Shown here: piece by piece, positions 27,087 to 35,872 of the stretch | Position numbering within the stretch: position 1 is the first letter of the stretch | How the letters are laid out: each line of letters begins with the position of its first letter | Assembly (NCBI RefSeq): GCF_001693385.1 | Contig: NZ_CP016428.1 | Span: forward strand, 7,740,001-7,804,000 | Direction: 5' to 3' | DNA from: Bradyrhizobium icense | GTDB lineage: Bacteria; Pseudomonadota; Alphaproteobacteria; Rhizobiales; Xanthobacteraceae | DNA: 64,000 nt | The notes under the pieces: model-generated | Databases searched by the model: none | Seen by the model: the letters and a program-made list of their open reading frames with translations, nothing else | What the model was told of the DNA's origin: nothing | Translations under genes and position numbers: made by a program

Positions 27087-28013
27087 TCAAGTTTTCGCGG
27101 CGACGGCGACCAGCCCAGGCACGGGAACATTGTCCTCATTGCGGGCGGAGCGATCTTCCAGCAGGGATAATTTAAGGCCCGCCCCCTCGACCGCGGCGCG
27201 CACGTTAGCGGCAGCATGGGCGTAGCGCAGCCCTTGGCCGATAATGACGCCTTCGCCGTCATGGGTCTCGGCGGTGAAAGCAAGCAGGCCACCTGGTGCA
27301 AGCACGCGCGCGCCTTCAGCCAGTACGGCTGCGAGATCGGCAACATAGACCATGGCGTCCGCAGCGAGAATGAGATCGGCGCTGGCTCCCCTCCTTGCGC
27401 GCAGGCCCTGCAACATGTCAGCGACATCAAGCTCGGCATAGACGCCCGTGGCGCGCGCCCGCTCGATCATGCGCGGCGACAGATCGATGCCAGTGAAATG
27501 GTCGACTTCCTTTGCAAACGCCGACGCTGCCAGCCCGGTACCGCAGCCGAGGTCGATGGCGCGCTTGAAGAACGCCGGCTTGCACGCGGCTGATCGCACG
27601 ACCAGCACCGCCTTGAACAGCAGCGCCGGGCCGCGATAACCGAGATCGTCCACCAGCGAGGTTTCGAACCGCGGCGCGTATTGGTCGAATAGCGTTTGCA
27701 CATAGGCCTGCGACATGCCGGCCAATGGTTCGGCGCCGAGCCGCATCAACCTAAGTCCGGCGCCACGGCGGTCGCCGGGATCGCTGGCCCGGGCCTGACG
27801 AAACGCCGAGATCGCCGCGTCATGCTCGCCGAGTTGCTCGCGGATATCGGCGAGCGTGAACCAGGCGGACGAGAAATTCGGCGCCAGCTCGATCGCCTGC
27901 AGCAGCAGATCGGCAGCGGCGGGCAGGTCGCCCTTCAATTGCAGATCGCGCGCGAATTCAAACCGGCGGTCGGCCATCAGATCGCCGGAGGACAGAAAAA
28001 GGCGGGCAGGCAT
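27087..28013 (-). CDS. TPR-containing class I SAM-dependent methyltransferase
   Basis: A 308-residue protein. Residues about 15-90 form two tetratricopeptide-like helical pairs (FEFARDLQLKGDLPAAADLLLQAIELAPNF and LADIREQLGEHDAAISAFRQA). The C-terminal part is a Rossmann methyltransferase with motif I AIDLGCGTGLAASAFAKE, followed by FTGIDLSPRMIERA and ILAADAMVYVADLAAVL. It would methylate a small molecule or protein in the cytoplasm; the acceptor is unknown. It lies between the LivJ-like gene and a palindromic repeat, upstream of the divergent exonuclease gene. Confidence 0.85.
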   Translation of the reverse strand: MPARLFLSSGDLMADRRFEFARDLQLKGDLPAAADLLLQAIELAPNFSSAWFTLADIREQLGEHDAAISAFRQARASDPGDRRGAGLRLMRLGAEPLAGMSQAYVQTLFDQYAPRFETSLVDDLGYRGPALLFKAVLVVRSAACKPAFFKRAIDLGCGTGLAASAFAKEVDHFTGIDLSPRMIERARATGVYAELDVADMLQGLRARRGASADLILAADAMVYVADLAAVLAEGARVLAPGGLLAFTAETHDGEGVIIGQGLRYAHAAANVRAAVEGAGLKLSLLEDRSARNEDNVPVPGLVAVAAKT

Positions 28014-28027
28014 GGGTTCCGAGACTT

Positions 28028-28110
28028 GTCATTGCCGGGCCTGACCCGGCAATCCATCAAAAAAGTAGACTCTTCAAAAGATGGATGCGCGGGTCAAGCC
28101 CGCGCATGAC
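28028..28110. repeat. Dispersed palindromic repeat (GTCATTGCCGGG type)
   Basis: The segment contains TGCCGGGCCTGACCCGGCA, a hairpin, then AATCCATC, a short AT-rich spacer, GATGGATG and the hairpin CGCGGGTCAAGCCCGCG, ending CATGAC. The flanks (GTCAT and ATGAC, ATCCATC and GATGGAT) are mutually inverted. It lies in the divergent intergenic region before the exonuclease gene. Confidence 0.65.
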
Positions 28111-28147
28111 TGCTAAACATCGCAGCGGGACAGCTTATATAACCGCA

Positions 28148-29185
28148 ATGCGTCCGCACGACATCCTGTTGCCAGTTGCCGCCGGCCTGTGCTGCAAGCC
28201 GGGGGGCTTTCATATCGACCCCGTTCGCCCGGTCGAGCGCGCCGTGATTACCCATGGCCATTCCGACCACGCCCGGCCCGGCCACGGCGCCGTGCTCGCC
28301 ACGCAGGAAACGCTCGACATGATGCGGCTGCGCCATGGCGACCATTTTGCGGGCAGCACGCAGGCCATTCGCTACGGCGAGGAAGTCCGGCTCGGCGACG
28401 TCAAGATCAAGTTTCACCCGGCGGGCCACGTACTAGGGTCGGCACAGATCGCCGTGTCCTGCAAGGATATCTGTATCGTCGCTTCCGGCGACTACAAGGA
28501 CGCCATCGATCCGACCTGTACGCCGTTCGAAGTCGTGCCCTGCGACGTCTTCATCACCGAGGCGACCTTCGGCCTGCCGGTGTTCCGTCATGGCGATGCG
28601 GCGGACGAAGTGAAAAAGCTGCTCGATTCCGTCGCGCTGTTTCCGGAGCGCGCGCATCTTGTCGGCGCCTATTCTCTCGGCAAGGCGCAGCGCGTAATCG
28701 CGCTGTTGCGCGAGCAGGGCTACGATGCGCCGGTCTATCTGCATGGCGCGATGGAAGGGATCACGCGCTACTATGAGAGCCGCGGCGTCGCGCTCGGCGA
28801 GCTGCGGCTGGTGAGAGGCATCAAGAAGGCCGATCTTGCCGGCACCATCACGCTAGCGCCGCCACAGGCTACCTCTGACATTTGGACACGGCGATTCCCC
28901 GATCCGGTCACGGCGTTTGCCTCGGGCTGGATGCGAGTGCGGGCGCGTGCCCGCCAGCGCGGCGTCGAACTGCCGCTGGTGATTTCCGATCACGCCGACT
29001 GGGACGGCCTGACCGCCACAATCGCGGCGACCGGCGCCGGCGAGGTCTGGGTCACGCATGGGCAGGAAGACGCGCTGGTGCATTGGTGCAGAACGCGCGG
29101 GCTCGCCGCGCGGCCGCTCGATCTCGTCGGCTACGGCGATGAGGAGGAACACGAGGCGATCGCGGCTGATGAGGCCGAGGCATGA
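28148..29185 (+). CDS. Ligase-associated MBL-fold DNA exonuclease
   Basis: A 345-residue protein of the metallo-beta-lactamase/beta-CASP-related group. It has the metal motif THGHSDHARPGH near residue 45, FHPAGHVLGSAQI, SGDYKDAIDPTC, and the later LVISDHADWDGL and THGQED. This is the ligase-associated exonuclease family. The ATG at 28148 (MRPHDILLPVAAGLCCKPGG) matches the family start. Its stop overlaps the ligase ATG by 4 bp, so the two are coupled. Together with the divergent helicase-pdeM pair it makes up the complete four-gene set. Confidence 0.9.
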   Translation: MRPHDILLPVAAGLCCKPGGFHIDPVRPVERAVITHGHSDHARPGHGAVLATQETLDMMRLRHGDHFAGSTQAIRYGEEVRLGDVKIKFHPAGHVLGSAQIAVSCKDICIVASGDYKDAIDPTCTPFEVVPCDVFITEATFGLPVFRHGDAADEVKKLLDSVALFPERAHLVGAYSLGKAQRVIALLREQGYDAPVYLHGAMEGITRYYESRGVALGELRLVRGIKKADLAGTITLAPPQATSDIWTRRFPDPVTAFASGWMRVRARARQRGVELPLVISDHADWDGLTATIAATGAGEVWVTHGQEDALVHWCRTRGLAARPLDLVGYGDEEEHEAIAADEAEA

Positions 29186-31038
29186 ACCGCTTCGCCGAAC
29201 TGCTCGATCGAATCGCCTATGAGCCCGGCCGCAACAACAAGCTGCGGCTGATCACGGCCTATTTCCGCGATACGCCCGATCCCGACCGCGGCTACGCGCT
29301 GGCGGCGCTGACAGGCGCGCTGTCGTTCAAGCATGCCAAGCCGGGGCTGATCCGCGATCTGATTATGGATCGCGCCGATCCGGTGCTGTTCGGGCTGTCC
29401 TATGATTACGTCGGCGACTTATCCGAAACAGTCGCGCTGATGTGGCCGAAGGGGGTGGTTGCCGGCGAACAATCTTTGCTGGGCTACCCCTCTCCCCCGC
29501 CCTCCCCCGCAAGAGGGGAGGGAGCGCAGTTGAGTGCAGGGCTGTCAGCGCGGACAAAACCCAAAGCCGCAGCAAAGACTCTTTCCGTCCCCTCCCCCTT
29601 TGCGGAGGAGGGCCAGGGAGAGGGCTACCAGACGGGTGGTGTCGGTAATGACCGACGGCTCCACAACCTCCACAACAACCCGCCTGCCCCCACCCTCTCC
29701 GAAGTCGTCACCACCCTTCGCACGCTCGGCAAGACCGAACTGCCAAGACAGCTCGCGCGCTGGCTCGACGAGCTCGACGAGACCGGCCGCTGGGCGCTGT
29801 TAAAGCTGGTCACCGGCGCGATGCGGATCGGAGTTTCGGCGCGGCTAGCGAAAACGGCCGCAGCGGCTTTGGGCGACAAGGACCCGCATGAGATCGAATT
29901 GATCTGGCCGGGGCTCGCCCCGCCCTATCTCGACCTATTCGCGTGGCTGGAAGGCCGCGGCGACAAGCCGGTCAACCGCGATCCCGCGCCGTTCCGCCCG
30001 GTGATGCTGGCGCATGCGATCGAGGACACGGATTTCGGGGCGCTAGATCCGGCCGATTTCATCGCAGAATGGAAATGGGACGGCATTCGCGTGCAGGCAG
30101 TCTCGGGCCGCGACGAGCGCGGGCACATGCAGGGGCGGCTCTATTCGCGCACTGGCGAGGATATCACAAAAAGCTTCCCTGATCTCGTCCCGTCGCTGCA
30201 TCTGCCCGGCGCCATCGACGGCGAGCTGTTGGTGCTGCGCGGTGGCCGCGTGCAGACCTTCAACGTGCTGCAGCAGCGGCTCAATCGAAAAGTCGTTTCG
30301 CCGAAATTGACCAAGGACTTTCCAATTCATCTGCGCGCCTACGACCTGCTCGGCGATGACGAGAACGATCTGCGCGAACTGCCTTTCGCCGAGCGCCGCG
30401 CACATCTCGAGAGGTTCGTCAGAAAGCTGGATGACCCGCGCATCGACCTGTCCCCGACGATCGCGTTCGACAGTTGGGATGCGCTGATGGCCGCGCGTGC
30501 CGATCCGGCAAGTGCCGGCGCTGGTGAAGACGCCGAGGCGGTCGAGGGCGTGATGCTGAAGCGCCGCGACGCGCCCTATCTGCCGGGCCGGCCCAAGGGG
30601 CAGTGGTGGAAGTGGAAACGCGATCCGCACATCATCGACGCCGTGCTGATGTATGCGCAGCGCGGACACGGCAAGCGCTCGTCCTATTATTCGGACTACA
30701 CCTTCGGCGTCTGGACCAATGGCGAGGACGGCGAGCAACTGGTGCCGGTCGGCAAGGCCTATTTCGGCTTCACCGACGAAGAACTCTTGCAGATCGATCG
30801 TTTCGTCCGCCGCAACACCACGGAAAAATTCGGACCCGTCCGCCATGTCGTGCATGAGCCGGATCATGGCCTGGTGCTAGAAGTTGCCTTCGAGGGGTTG
30901 GCGCGCTCGCCGCGGCACAAATCCGGCGTCGCCATGCGGTTTCCGCGCATCAGCCGGCTGCGCTGGGACAAGCCGCCGCGCGAGGCCGACCGGTTGGAGA
31001 CGCTGGAGCGGATGCTGAAGGACGTGACGGCAAATTAA
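29182..31038 (+). CDS. ATP-dependent DNA ligase (LigC/ligase-associated type)
   Basis: A 618-residue ligase. The adenylation motif EWKWDGIRVQ places the catalytic Lys at residue 298. Other nucleotidyltransferase motifs follow (LYSRTGEDITKSFPD, AIDGELLVLRGG, VEGVMLKRRDAPY, QWWKWKRDPHIID) and an OB domain ends the protein. The N-terminal domain carries a foreign loop at about residues 101-149, made by an in-frame palindromic repeat; without it the length would match the usual ~560-570 residues. The ligase seals nicks in a non-essential repair pathway and is coupled to the exonuclease gene by a 4-bp overlap. Confidence 0.93.
   Translation: MNRFAELLDRIAYEPGRNNKLRLITAYFRDTPDPDRGYALAALTGALSFKHAKPGLIRDLIMDRADPVLFGLSYDYVGDLSETVALMWPKGVVAGEQSLLGYPSPPPSPARGEGAQLSAGLSARTKPKAAAKTLSVPSPFAEEGQGEGYQTGGVGNDRRLHNLHNNPPAPTLSEVVTTLRTLGKTELPRQLARWLDELDETGRWALLKLVTGAMRIGVSARLAKTAAAALGDKDPHEIELIWPGLAPPYLDLFAWLEGRGDKPVNRDPAPFRPVMLAHAIEDTDFGALDPADFIAEWKWDGIRVQAVSGRDERGHMQGRLYSRTGEDITKSFPDLVPSLHLPGAIDGELLVLRGGRVQTFNVLQQRLNRKVVSPKLTKDFPIHLRAYDLLGDDENDLRELPFAERRAHLERFVRKLDDPRIDLSPTIAFDSWDALMAARADPASAGAGEDAEAVEGVMLKRRDAPYLPGRPKGQWWKWKRDPHIIDAVLMYAQRGHGKRSSYYSDYTFGVWTNGEDGEQLVPVGKAYFGFTDEELLQIDRFVRRNTTEKFGPVRHVVHEPDHGLVLEVAFEGLARSPRHKSGVAMRFPRISRLRWDKPPREADRLETLERMLKDVTAN
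29484..29628. repeat. Palindromic repeat inserted in frame in the ligase gene
   Basis: About 145 bp starting CTACCCCTCTCCCCCGCC and ending GGGAGAGGGCTACC, so the two ends are roughly inverted copies. It contains the hairpin-like CCCTCCCCCGCAAGAGGGGAGGG. It is translated as GYPSPPPSPARGEG, then a Lys/Ala stretch and SPFAEEGQGEGY, absent from the expected N-terminal domain. The ligase frame remains open through it. Confidence 0.7.
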
Positions 31039-31134
31039 CATTCCCAAGACGCATGGCGGCCATTGACTGGCATCAGCGGGTTCCCCATGTGCCCCGCCGT
31101 GTCTATAATGCGCACGACCCGCGAGGAGAGACCG

Positions 31135-31437
31135 ATGCCCAACGACGTCAGAGACCTGCCGGCCAGCAATGACGGCCTGTACCGTTTTCTCGGCGGCTCG
31201 CCGCTGTCGGTGGCGTTCCGGCTGATTCTCTTGTCGATCCTGGTCGGCGTGGTGCTCGCCGCCATCGGCTTCGATCCCTGGAATATCCTGCACAGCATCC
31301 GCATGCTGTTCCAGCGGCTGTGGGATCTCGGCTTCGACGCCGTGAACTGGCTGTGGCGCTACTTCCTGCTCGGCGCCGTGATCGTGATTCCGATCTGGTT
31401 GTTGTCGCGGCTGTTCGGCGCCCCGCGCGGGCGCTAG
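31135..31437 (+). CDS. Small membrane protein (DUF6460-like)
   Basis: A 100-residue protein with two hydrophobic helices: RLILLSILVGVVLAAIGF (about 29-46) and LWRYFLLGAVIVIPIWLLSRLFG (about 72-95). The segment DPWNILHSIRMLFQRLWDLGFDAVNWLWRY between them resembles the rhizobial DUF6460 family, of unknown function. The ATG at 31135 has a strong GAGGAGAG site. It follows the ligase gene by about 96 bp, with its own upstream space. Inner-membrane location is inferred. Confidence 0.75.
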   Translation: MPNDVRDLPASNDGLYRFLGGSPLSVAFRLILLSILVGVVLAAIGFDPWNILHSIRMLFQRLWDLGFDAVNWLWRYFLLGAVIVIPIWLLSRLFGAPRGR

Positions 31438-31462
31438 TCACTCATTGAGGCGGTGGCAGCCG

Positions 31463-32197
31463 ATGCAATTGCAATTTGTCGGTTGCGGCGACGCGTTCGG
31501 TTCCGGCGGCAGGTTCAACACCTGCTTTCACGTCACGGGCGCCAACGTCAATTTCCTGATCGATTGCGGCGCGTCGTCGCTGCCGGCCTTGAAGCGCCTC
31601 GGCATCGCGCGCGACGACATCGACCTGATCCTGGTCACGCATTTCCACGGCGACCATTTTGCCGGCCTGCCTTTTCTGCTGCTAGACGCGCAGTTCACGC
31701 GGCGCTCCCGCCCGCTCGTCATTGCCGGCCCGCAAGGCATCGAGACGAAACTCGCCAGTCTGATGGAAGCGCTGTTCGAGCATTCATCGAAGACAAAACA
31801 GCGCTTCGATCTTTCCGTCGTCGCGCTCGAGCCGGAGCAGAGCCGGACGTTCGGTGACGTCAAGGTCACAGCGTATCCTGTCGTTCATGGCGAATCCGGC
31901 GGGCCGTTCCTGGCCTACCGGATCGAGGCCGAGGGCCGCGTTATCGCCTACAGCGCCGACACCGAGTGGACGGAGACACTGATCCCGGCGGGGCGCGGCG
32001 CCGACCTGTTCGTCGCCGAAGCCTATTACTACGACAAGATCGTCAAGAACCATCTCAGCCTGAAAACGCTGGCAGCGCATCTGCCCGAGATCAACCCGAA
32101 ACGGCTGGTCCTGACGCATATGAGCGAGGACATGCTCGGACGGCTGGGCGAATTGCCCTATCGTGCCGCCCATGACGGCATGGTCGTCGAGCTCTAG
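31463..32197 (+). CDS. MBL-fold hydrolase, ribonuclease Z-like
   Basis: A 244-residue metallo-beta-lactamase with the HxHxDH motif in VTHFHGDHFAGLP near residue 60 and later YPVVHGESGGPFLAYR, AYSADTEWTETL and VLTHMSEDML. The layout (MQLQFVGCGDAFGSGGRFNTC) is that of RNase Z-like phosphodiesterase/cyclic nucleotide phosphodiesterase proteins, but it lacks the long exosite arm of true tRNase Z. The MATE exporter gene begins 3 bp after its stop, so they form an operon. The substrate is uncertain. Confidence 0.85.
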   Translation: MQLQFVGCGDAFGSGGRFNTCFHVTGANVNFLIDCGASSLPALKRLGIARDDIDLILVTHFHGDHFAGLPFLLLDAQFTRRSRPLVIAGPQGIETKLASLMEALFEHSSKTKQRFDLSVVALEPEQSRTFGDVKVTAYPVVHGESGGPFLAYRIEAEGRVIAYSADTEWTETLIPAGRGADLFVAEAYYYDKIVKNHLSLKTLAAHLPEINPKRLVLTHMSEDMLGRLGELPYRAAHDGMVVEL

Positions 32198-32200
32198 GAC

Positions 32201-33523
32201 ATGCACGCGCCCGTAACGCCGTCCAAAGTCACGACGGCACAGGTGTTTGCCATCGCGGGACCCGCGATGGTCGCGAACCTGACCACGCCGCTGATTGGCA
32301 TCGTCTCGACCACCGCCATCGGGCGGCTCGGCGATGCCACGCTGCTCGGTGGCGTGGCCCTGGCCTCGGTGCTGTTCGATTGCATGTTCTGGCTGTTCGG
32401 CTTCCTGCGCATGAGCACGGTCGCGTTTACGGCGCAATCGCTCGGCGCCGGCGAGATGTCGGAACTGCGCGCCATCCTGGCGCGTGGGCTGATCGTCGCG
32501 GCGGTGATCGGCGCGGCCCTGATTGCCCTGCAGATACCGCTGGCAACTATTCTGCTGGGCGCAATGGGCGGCAGCGAGAGCGTCACGCGCGCGGCAAAGA
32601 CGTACTTCGCGATCCGGATCTGGTCGGCACCGCTCGCGCTCGGCAACTACGTCGTGCTGGGCTGGCTGGTCGGGCAGGCGCGGGCCAAGCTGGCGCTCGG
32701 CACGCAAATCACCATCAACCTCATCAACGTGGCGGCGACCGTCGTACTGGTGCTGGCGCTCGATTTCGGAATTGCCGGCGCCGCAATCGCCGCGCTGATC
32801 GCGGAAGCCGCAGGCCTGATACTCGGCCTGTTCGTCGCCCGCCGCCTTTCGAAAGGGCGACTCGCGGTTTCCCGCGCGATGCTGTTCGACCCTGCCAGAC
32901 TGATGCGGATGCTTTCGGTCAATCGCGACATCATGATCCGCACCGCCTCGCTGATCGCGGCGTTTCTGTTCTTCACTGCGCAGGGCGCGCGTGCCGGCGA
33001 CGTGACGCTCGCCGCCAATGCCGTACTCAACAATTTTCTGCTGTTCGGCGCCTTTTTTCTCGATGGCCTCGCCAACGCCGCCGAGCAACTCTGCGGCCGG
33101 GCCTATGGCGCCCGCGACAAATCGGCCTTCGCCGGCGCCGTCAAGCTCGTCGTCATGTGGGGCTTTGGGTTTGCGCTCGCGGTCGCCGCCTGCTTCCTGC
33201 TGTTCGGGAATGCGTTTGTCGACATTATGACGGCAAGCGCGGAGGTGCGGCGCATCGCGCGCGACTATTTGCCGTTCGTGATTTTTGCGCCGCTGCTCGG
33301 CGTGTTCGCCTTTGCCTTTGACGGCATCTATATCGGCGCCACCTGGGCGCGCGACATGCGCAATCTGATGGTGGCTTCGCTGGTGATCTTCCTCGCCGCG
33401 TGGTTTGCGCTGCGGTCGTTTGGCAATGCCGGACTGTGGGGCGCGCTACTGGTCCATTACGCCGCGCGCGGTGGATTGGAGGCGCTGCGGTATCCGGCGC
33501 TGTTGAGGAAGTCGTTCGCTTAG
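32201..33523 (+). CDS. MATE-family efflux transporter (DinF-like)
   Basis: A 440-residue membrane protein with twelve predicted helices in two six-helix bundles. MATE features include AIAGPAMVANLTTPLIGIVSTTAIGRLGD at the N-terminus and the matching second-half segment AANAVLNNFLLFGAFFLDGLANAAEQLCGRAYGARD. It would expel cationic or other toxic compounds using an ion gradient. It follows the MBL gene by 3 bp and is followed by a palindromic repeat, then the convergent pyrD gene. Confidence 0.9.
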   Translation: MHAPVTPSKVTTAQVFAIAGPAMVANLTTPLIGIVSTTAIGRLGDATLLGGVALASVLFDCMFWLFGFLRMSTVAFTAQSLGAGEMSELRAILARGLIVAAVIGAALIALQIPLATILLGAMGGSESVTRAAKTYFAIRIWSAPLALGNYVVLGWLVGQARAKLALGTQITINLINVAATVVLVLALDFGIAGAAIAALIAEAAGLILGLFVARRLSKGRLAVSRAMLFDPARLMRMLSVNRDIMIRTASLIAAFLFFTAQGARAGDVTLAANAVLNNFLLFGAFFLDGLANAAEQLCGRAYGARDKSAFAGAVKLVVMWGFGFALAVAACFLLFGNAFVDIMTASAEVRRIARDYLPFVIFAPLLGVFAFAFDGIYIGATWARDMRNLMVASLVIFLAAWFALRSFGNAGLWGALLVHYAARGGLEALRYPALLRKSFA

Positions 33524-33528
33524 ACTGT

Positions 33529-33583
33529 CTCGTGTCCCGGACGCGGTGTGGCACGAAGTGACGCGCAGCATCCGGGGCACGAG
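33529..33583. repeat. Short dispersed inverted repeat (CTCGTGTCCCGGA)
   Basis: CTCGTGTCCCGGA at the left end and TCCGGGGCACGAG at the right end are near-perfect inverted copies. It lies between two convergent genes (MATE exporter and pyrD) and could serve as a bidirectional transcription stop. It shares its ends with the repeat at 25605-25735. Confidence 0.65.
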
Positions 33584-33584
33584 A

Positions 33585-34682
33585 TCACCTCACCGGCCAG
33601 TCCTCGGCGGTAATCGTCGCGGCATCCGCACCGACGATTTCGGATAGCGAGTCGCGCCCCGTGCGGAGCAAGGTGGAGGCAAGATCGTTTTTGATGTTGT
33701 CGACGAGACCAAGCCCCTTGTAAACCAACGACGAATAGATCTGTATCAGGCTGGCGCCGGCGCGGATTTTAGTCAGCGCCGCGCCGCCGGAATCGATGCC
33801 GCCGACGCCGATCAACGGAAAGGCGCCCTCGGTGCGGACATAAGTCTCCGCCACCATGCGGGTCGATAGTCGAAACAGCGGCCGTCCGGACAAGCCGCCC
33901 TGCTCTTTCGCGCGGGCCTGCTCGCGCAGGGACGAAGGGCGCGCCAGCGTGGTGTTGGCGACGATCATGCCGTCGACGCGGCGCGAGCGCGCGATGTGCA
34001 CGACGTCGTCGAGTTCTGCGAGACTCAGATCCGGCGCGATCTTCAGCAGCACGGGCGAATCGCCGGCATTCCTCCGCACCCGTTCGCGCGCATCGATCAC
34101 CTTGGCGAGCAGTTCGTCGAGCGCAGCCGCTTGCTGCAGATTGCGCAAGCCCGGCGTGTTCGGCGAGGAGACGTTGACGGTGAAATAGCTCGCAACCGGC
34201 GCAAAGGTCTCGATCAGCTTGACGTAATCGGCGACACGGTCGGGCGAATCCTTGTTCGCCCCGACGTTGACGCCGATGATGCCGCCATGGTGGGCGCGCG
34301 CCGCAAGACGGCGCAAAGCGGTTTCGGCGCCGTCATTGTTGAAGCCCATGCGGTTGATCACCGCTTCATCCCGCTCAAGACGAAACAGCCGCGGCCGCGG
34401 ATTGCCACCCTGCGGTTTCGGAGTCACGGTGCCGATCTCGACAAAGCCGAACCCGAGCCGCAACAGCGCATCGGGCACTTCCGCGCTCTTGTCGAAGCCC
34501 GCGGCCATGCCGATCGGATTGGGAAAATTCAGGCCGAAGGCGCGCACCGCCAGTTTGTGGTCGTCGGCGCGCGGCTTGACCGGCGGCAGCAGCCGCAAGC
34601 CCTGGATCGCCATGCGATGGGCGTCCTCCGGATCGAACCAGCGCAACAGCGGCAGCGAAAAAGCGTCGAAAGCGCGGATCAC
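33585..34682 (-). CDS. pyrD: Dihydroorotate dehydrogenase (quinone), class 2
   Basis: A 365-residue enzyme of pyrimidine biosynthesis that oxidises dihydroorotate to orotate and passes electrons to quinone at the inner membrane. The N-terminal helical extension (LLRWFDPEDAHRMAIQGLRLLP) is typical of class 2. Catalytic-domain blocks include NPIGMAAGFDKSAEVPDALLRLGFGFVEIGTVTPKPQ, GFNNDGAE, NVSSPNTPGLRNLQ with the catalytic Ser, ANTTLARP and GVGGIDSGG. It overlaps the upstream DUF952 gene by 4 bp, so the two are co-transcribed. Confidence 0.95.
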   Translation of the reverse strand: MIRAFDAFSLPLLRWFDPEDAHRMAIQGLRLLPPVKPRADDHKLAVRAFGLNFPNPIGMAAGFDKSAEVPDALLRLGFGFVEIGTVTPKPQGGNPRPRLFRLERDEAVINRMGFNNDGAETALRRLAARAHHGGIIGVNVGANKDSPDRVADYVKLIETFAPVASYFTVNVSSPNTPGLRNLQQAAALDELLAKVIDARERVRRNAGDSPVLLKIAPDLSLAELDDVVHIARSRRVDGMIVANTTLARPSSLREQARAKEQGGLSGRPLFRLSTRMVAETYVRTEGAFPLIGVGGIDSGGAALTKIRAGASLIQIYSSLVYKGLGLVDNIKNDLASTLLRTGRDSLSEIVGADAATITAEDWPVR

Positions 34683-35023
34683 GGGAGTAGCTCCGGAATG
34701 TCGTGCGTGCCATCGGAGCGCGCGCGCATGTCGAGGATCGCGGTCACCGCGCCGAGATCGAGTTCGCCGTAGAGGTGTGGGAACAGTTCGTCATTGCGCG
34801 AACGCTCCCAGCGCAACGCATCCCCCAGCGCGTCGGCGTTGACCGCGACCAGGAACAGGCCGGTCTGGCCGAAATAATGCTTGCGCGCGGTCTCGGCGAC
34901 CTGAGAGGCGGTCGAGAAATGAATGAAACCGTCGCGCAGATCGTCGCTACTGCCCCGATAGACGCCCTGCCGTTCGGCCTCGCGCCAGGCCGAGGCGGGA
35001 GTGATTTTGTAGATCGTGGGCAC
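34679..35023 (-). CDS. DUF952 domain protein
   Basis: A 114-residue cytoplasmic protein that matches the DUF952 family: MPTIYKITPASAWREAERQG, DGFIHFSTASQVAETARKHY, LFLVAVNADALGDALRWE and FPHLYGELDLGAV. The family is widespread and of unknown function. Its stop overlaps the pyrD start by 4 bp, a gene pair conserved in many alphaproteobacteria. No catalytic residues are identified. Confidence 0.88.
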   Translation of the reverse strand: MPTIYKITPASAWREAERQGVYRGSSDDLRDGFIHFSTASQVAETARKHYFGQTGLFLVAVNADALGDALRWERSRNDELFPHLYGELDLGAVTAILDMRARSDGTHDIPELLP

Positions 35024-35208
35024 GGCTTTCCGGACTTCCTGCTTGTCGTTGAGTCTCTTGGGATTTTCCCGGAAATGGCCGGGCTGGCGGCCGACCGTAA
35101 AGGCGGCCTGCGCCTAACTCAAGCGCTGCGGCCACAGAGTTCGGTTGGAAGATTTGCTCAAACCGGCCGGATGAGGCAATAATTCCTAGATCGCTTAAGG
35201 GGCTTTCG

Positions 35209-35859
35209 ATGGCCAGACAGGCCAAGGCGCAACGCATTCTGACCCACAGCCAGGTCTGGACCGCGCTCGACCGGCTGGCGGAACGTGCCGGCATGTCGCC
35301 CTCAGGGCTTGCTAAGCGCGCCGGCCTCGATCCCACCACGTTCAACAAATCCAAGCGCATAACCGCCGACGGCCAGGAACGCTGGCCGTCAACGGAATCC
35401 GTATCCAAGGCGCTGGCTGCGACCAACTCGTCGATCGAGACGTTCGTGCAATTGATCGGCGACGGCGCGCGCGGCCAGCAGACGGTGCCGCTGCTCGCCC
35501 TTGCGCAAGCCGCCGGCGGCCATTTCGACGATTCCGGCTTTCCCGCCGGCAAAGGCTGGGACGAAGTGGCGCTGCCGACGCCCAGCGACGAGCACGCCTA
35601 CGCGCTGGAAATCTCGGGCGATGCGATGAAGCCGACGTATCGCGACGGCGACATCATCGTGGTGTCGCCGGGCACGCCGATCCGGCGCGGCGACCGCGTT
35701 GTGCTCAAGACGTCAGACGGCGAAGTGATGGTCAAGGAATTGAAGCGCCGGACCACCAGGAGCCTGGAACTGCAGTCGCTCAATCCTGCGCATGCCGACC
35801 GCACGCTGGACGCCGACGACGTCGCCTGGATCGCCAGGATCGTGTGGGCAAGCCAGTAA
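35209..35859 (+). CDS. Helix-turn-helix regulator with S24 (LexA/CI-like) C-terminal domain lacking the Ser nucleophile
   Basis: A 216-residue regulator. The N-terminal part (residues 10-85) contains an HTH (RLAERAGMSPSGLAKRAGLDPTTFNK). The C-terminal part is the S24 fold: ALEISGDAMKPTYRDGD, RGDRVVLKTSDGEVMVKELKR. The position normally held by the self-cleaving Ser (SGDSM) is Ala139 (codon GCG), while the Lys near 176 is kept, so self-cleavage looks impossible. It may be a permanent repressor or respond otherwise. The uracil-DNA glycosylase gene starts 13 bp after its stop. Confidence 0.88.
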   Translation: MARQAKAQRILTHSQVWTALDRLAERAGMSPSGLAKRAGLDPTTFNKSKRITADGQERWPSTESVSKALAATNSSIETFVQLIGDGARGQQTVPLLALAQAAGGHFDDSGFPAGKGWDEVALPTPSDEHAYALEISGDAMKPTYRDGDIIVVSPGTPIRRGDRVVLKTSDGEVMVKELKRRTTRSLELQSLNPAHADRTLDADDVAWIARIVWASQ

Positions 35860-35872
35860 GGACCACCGCTCC

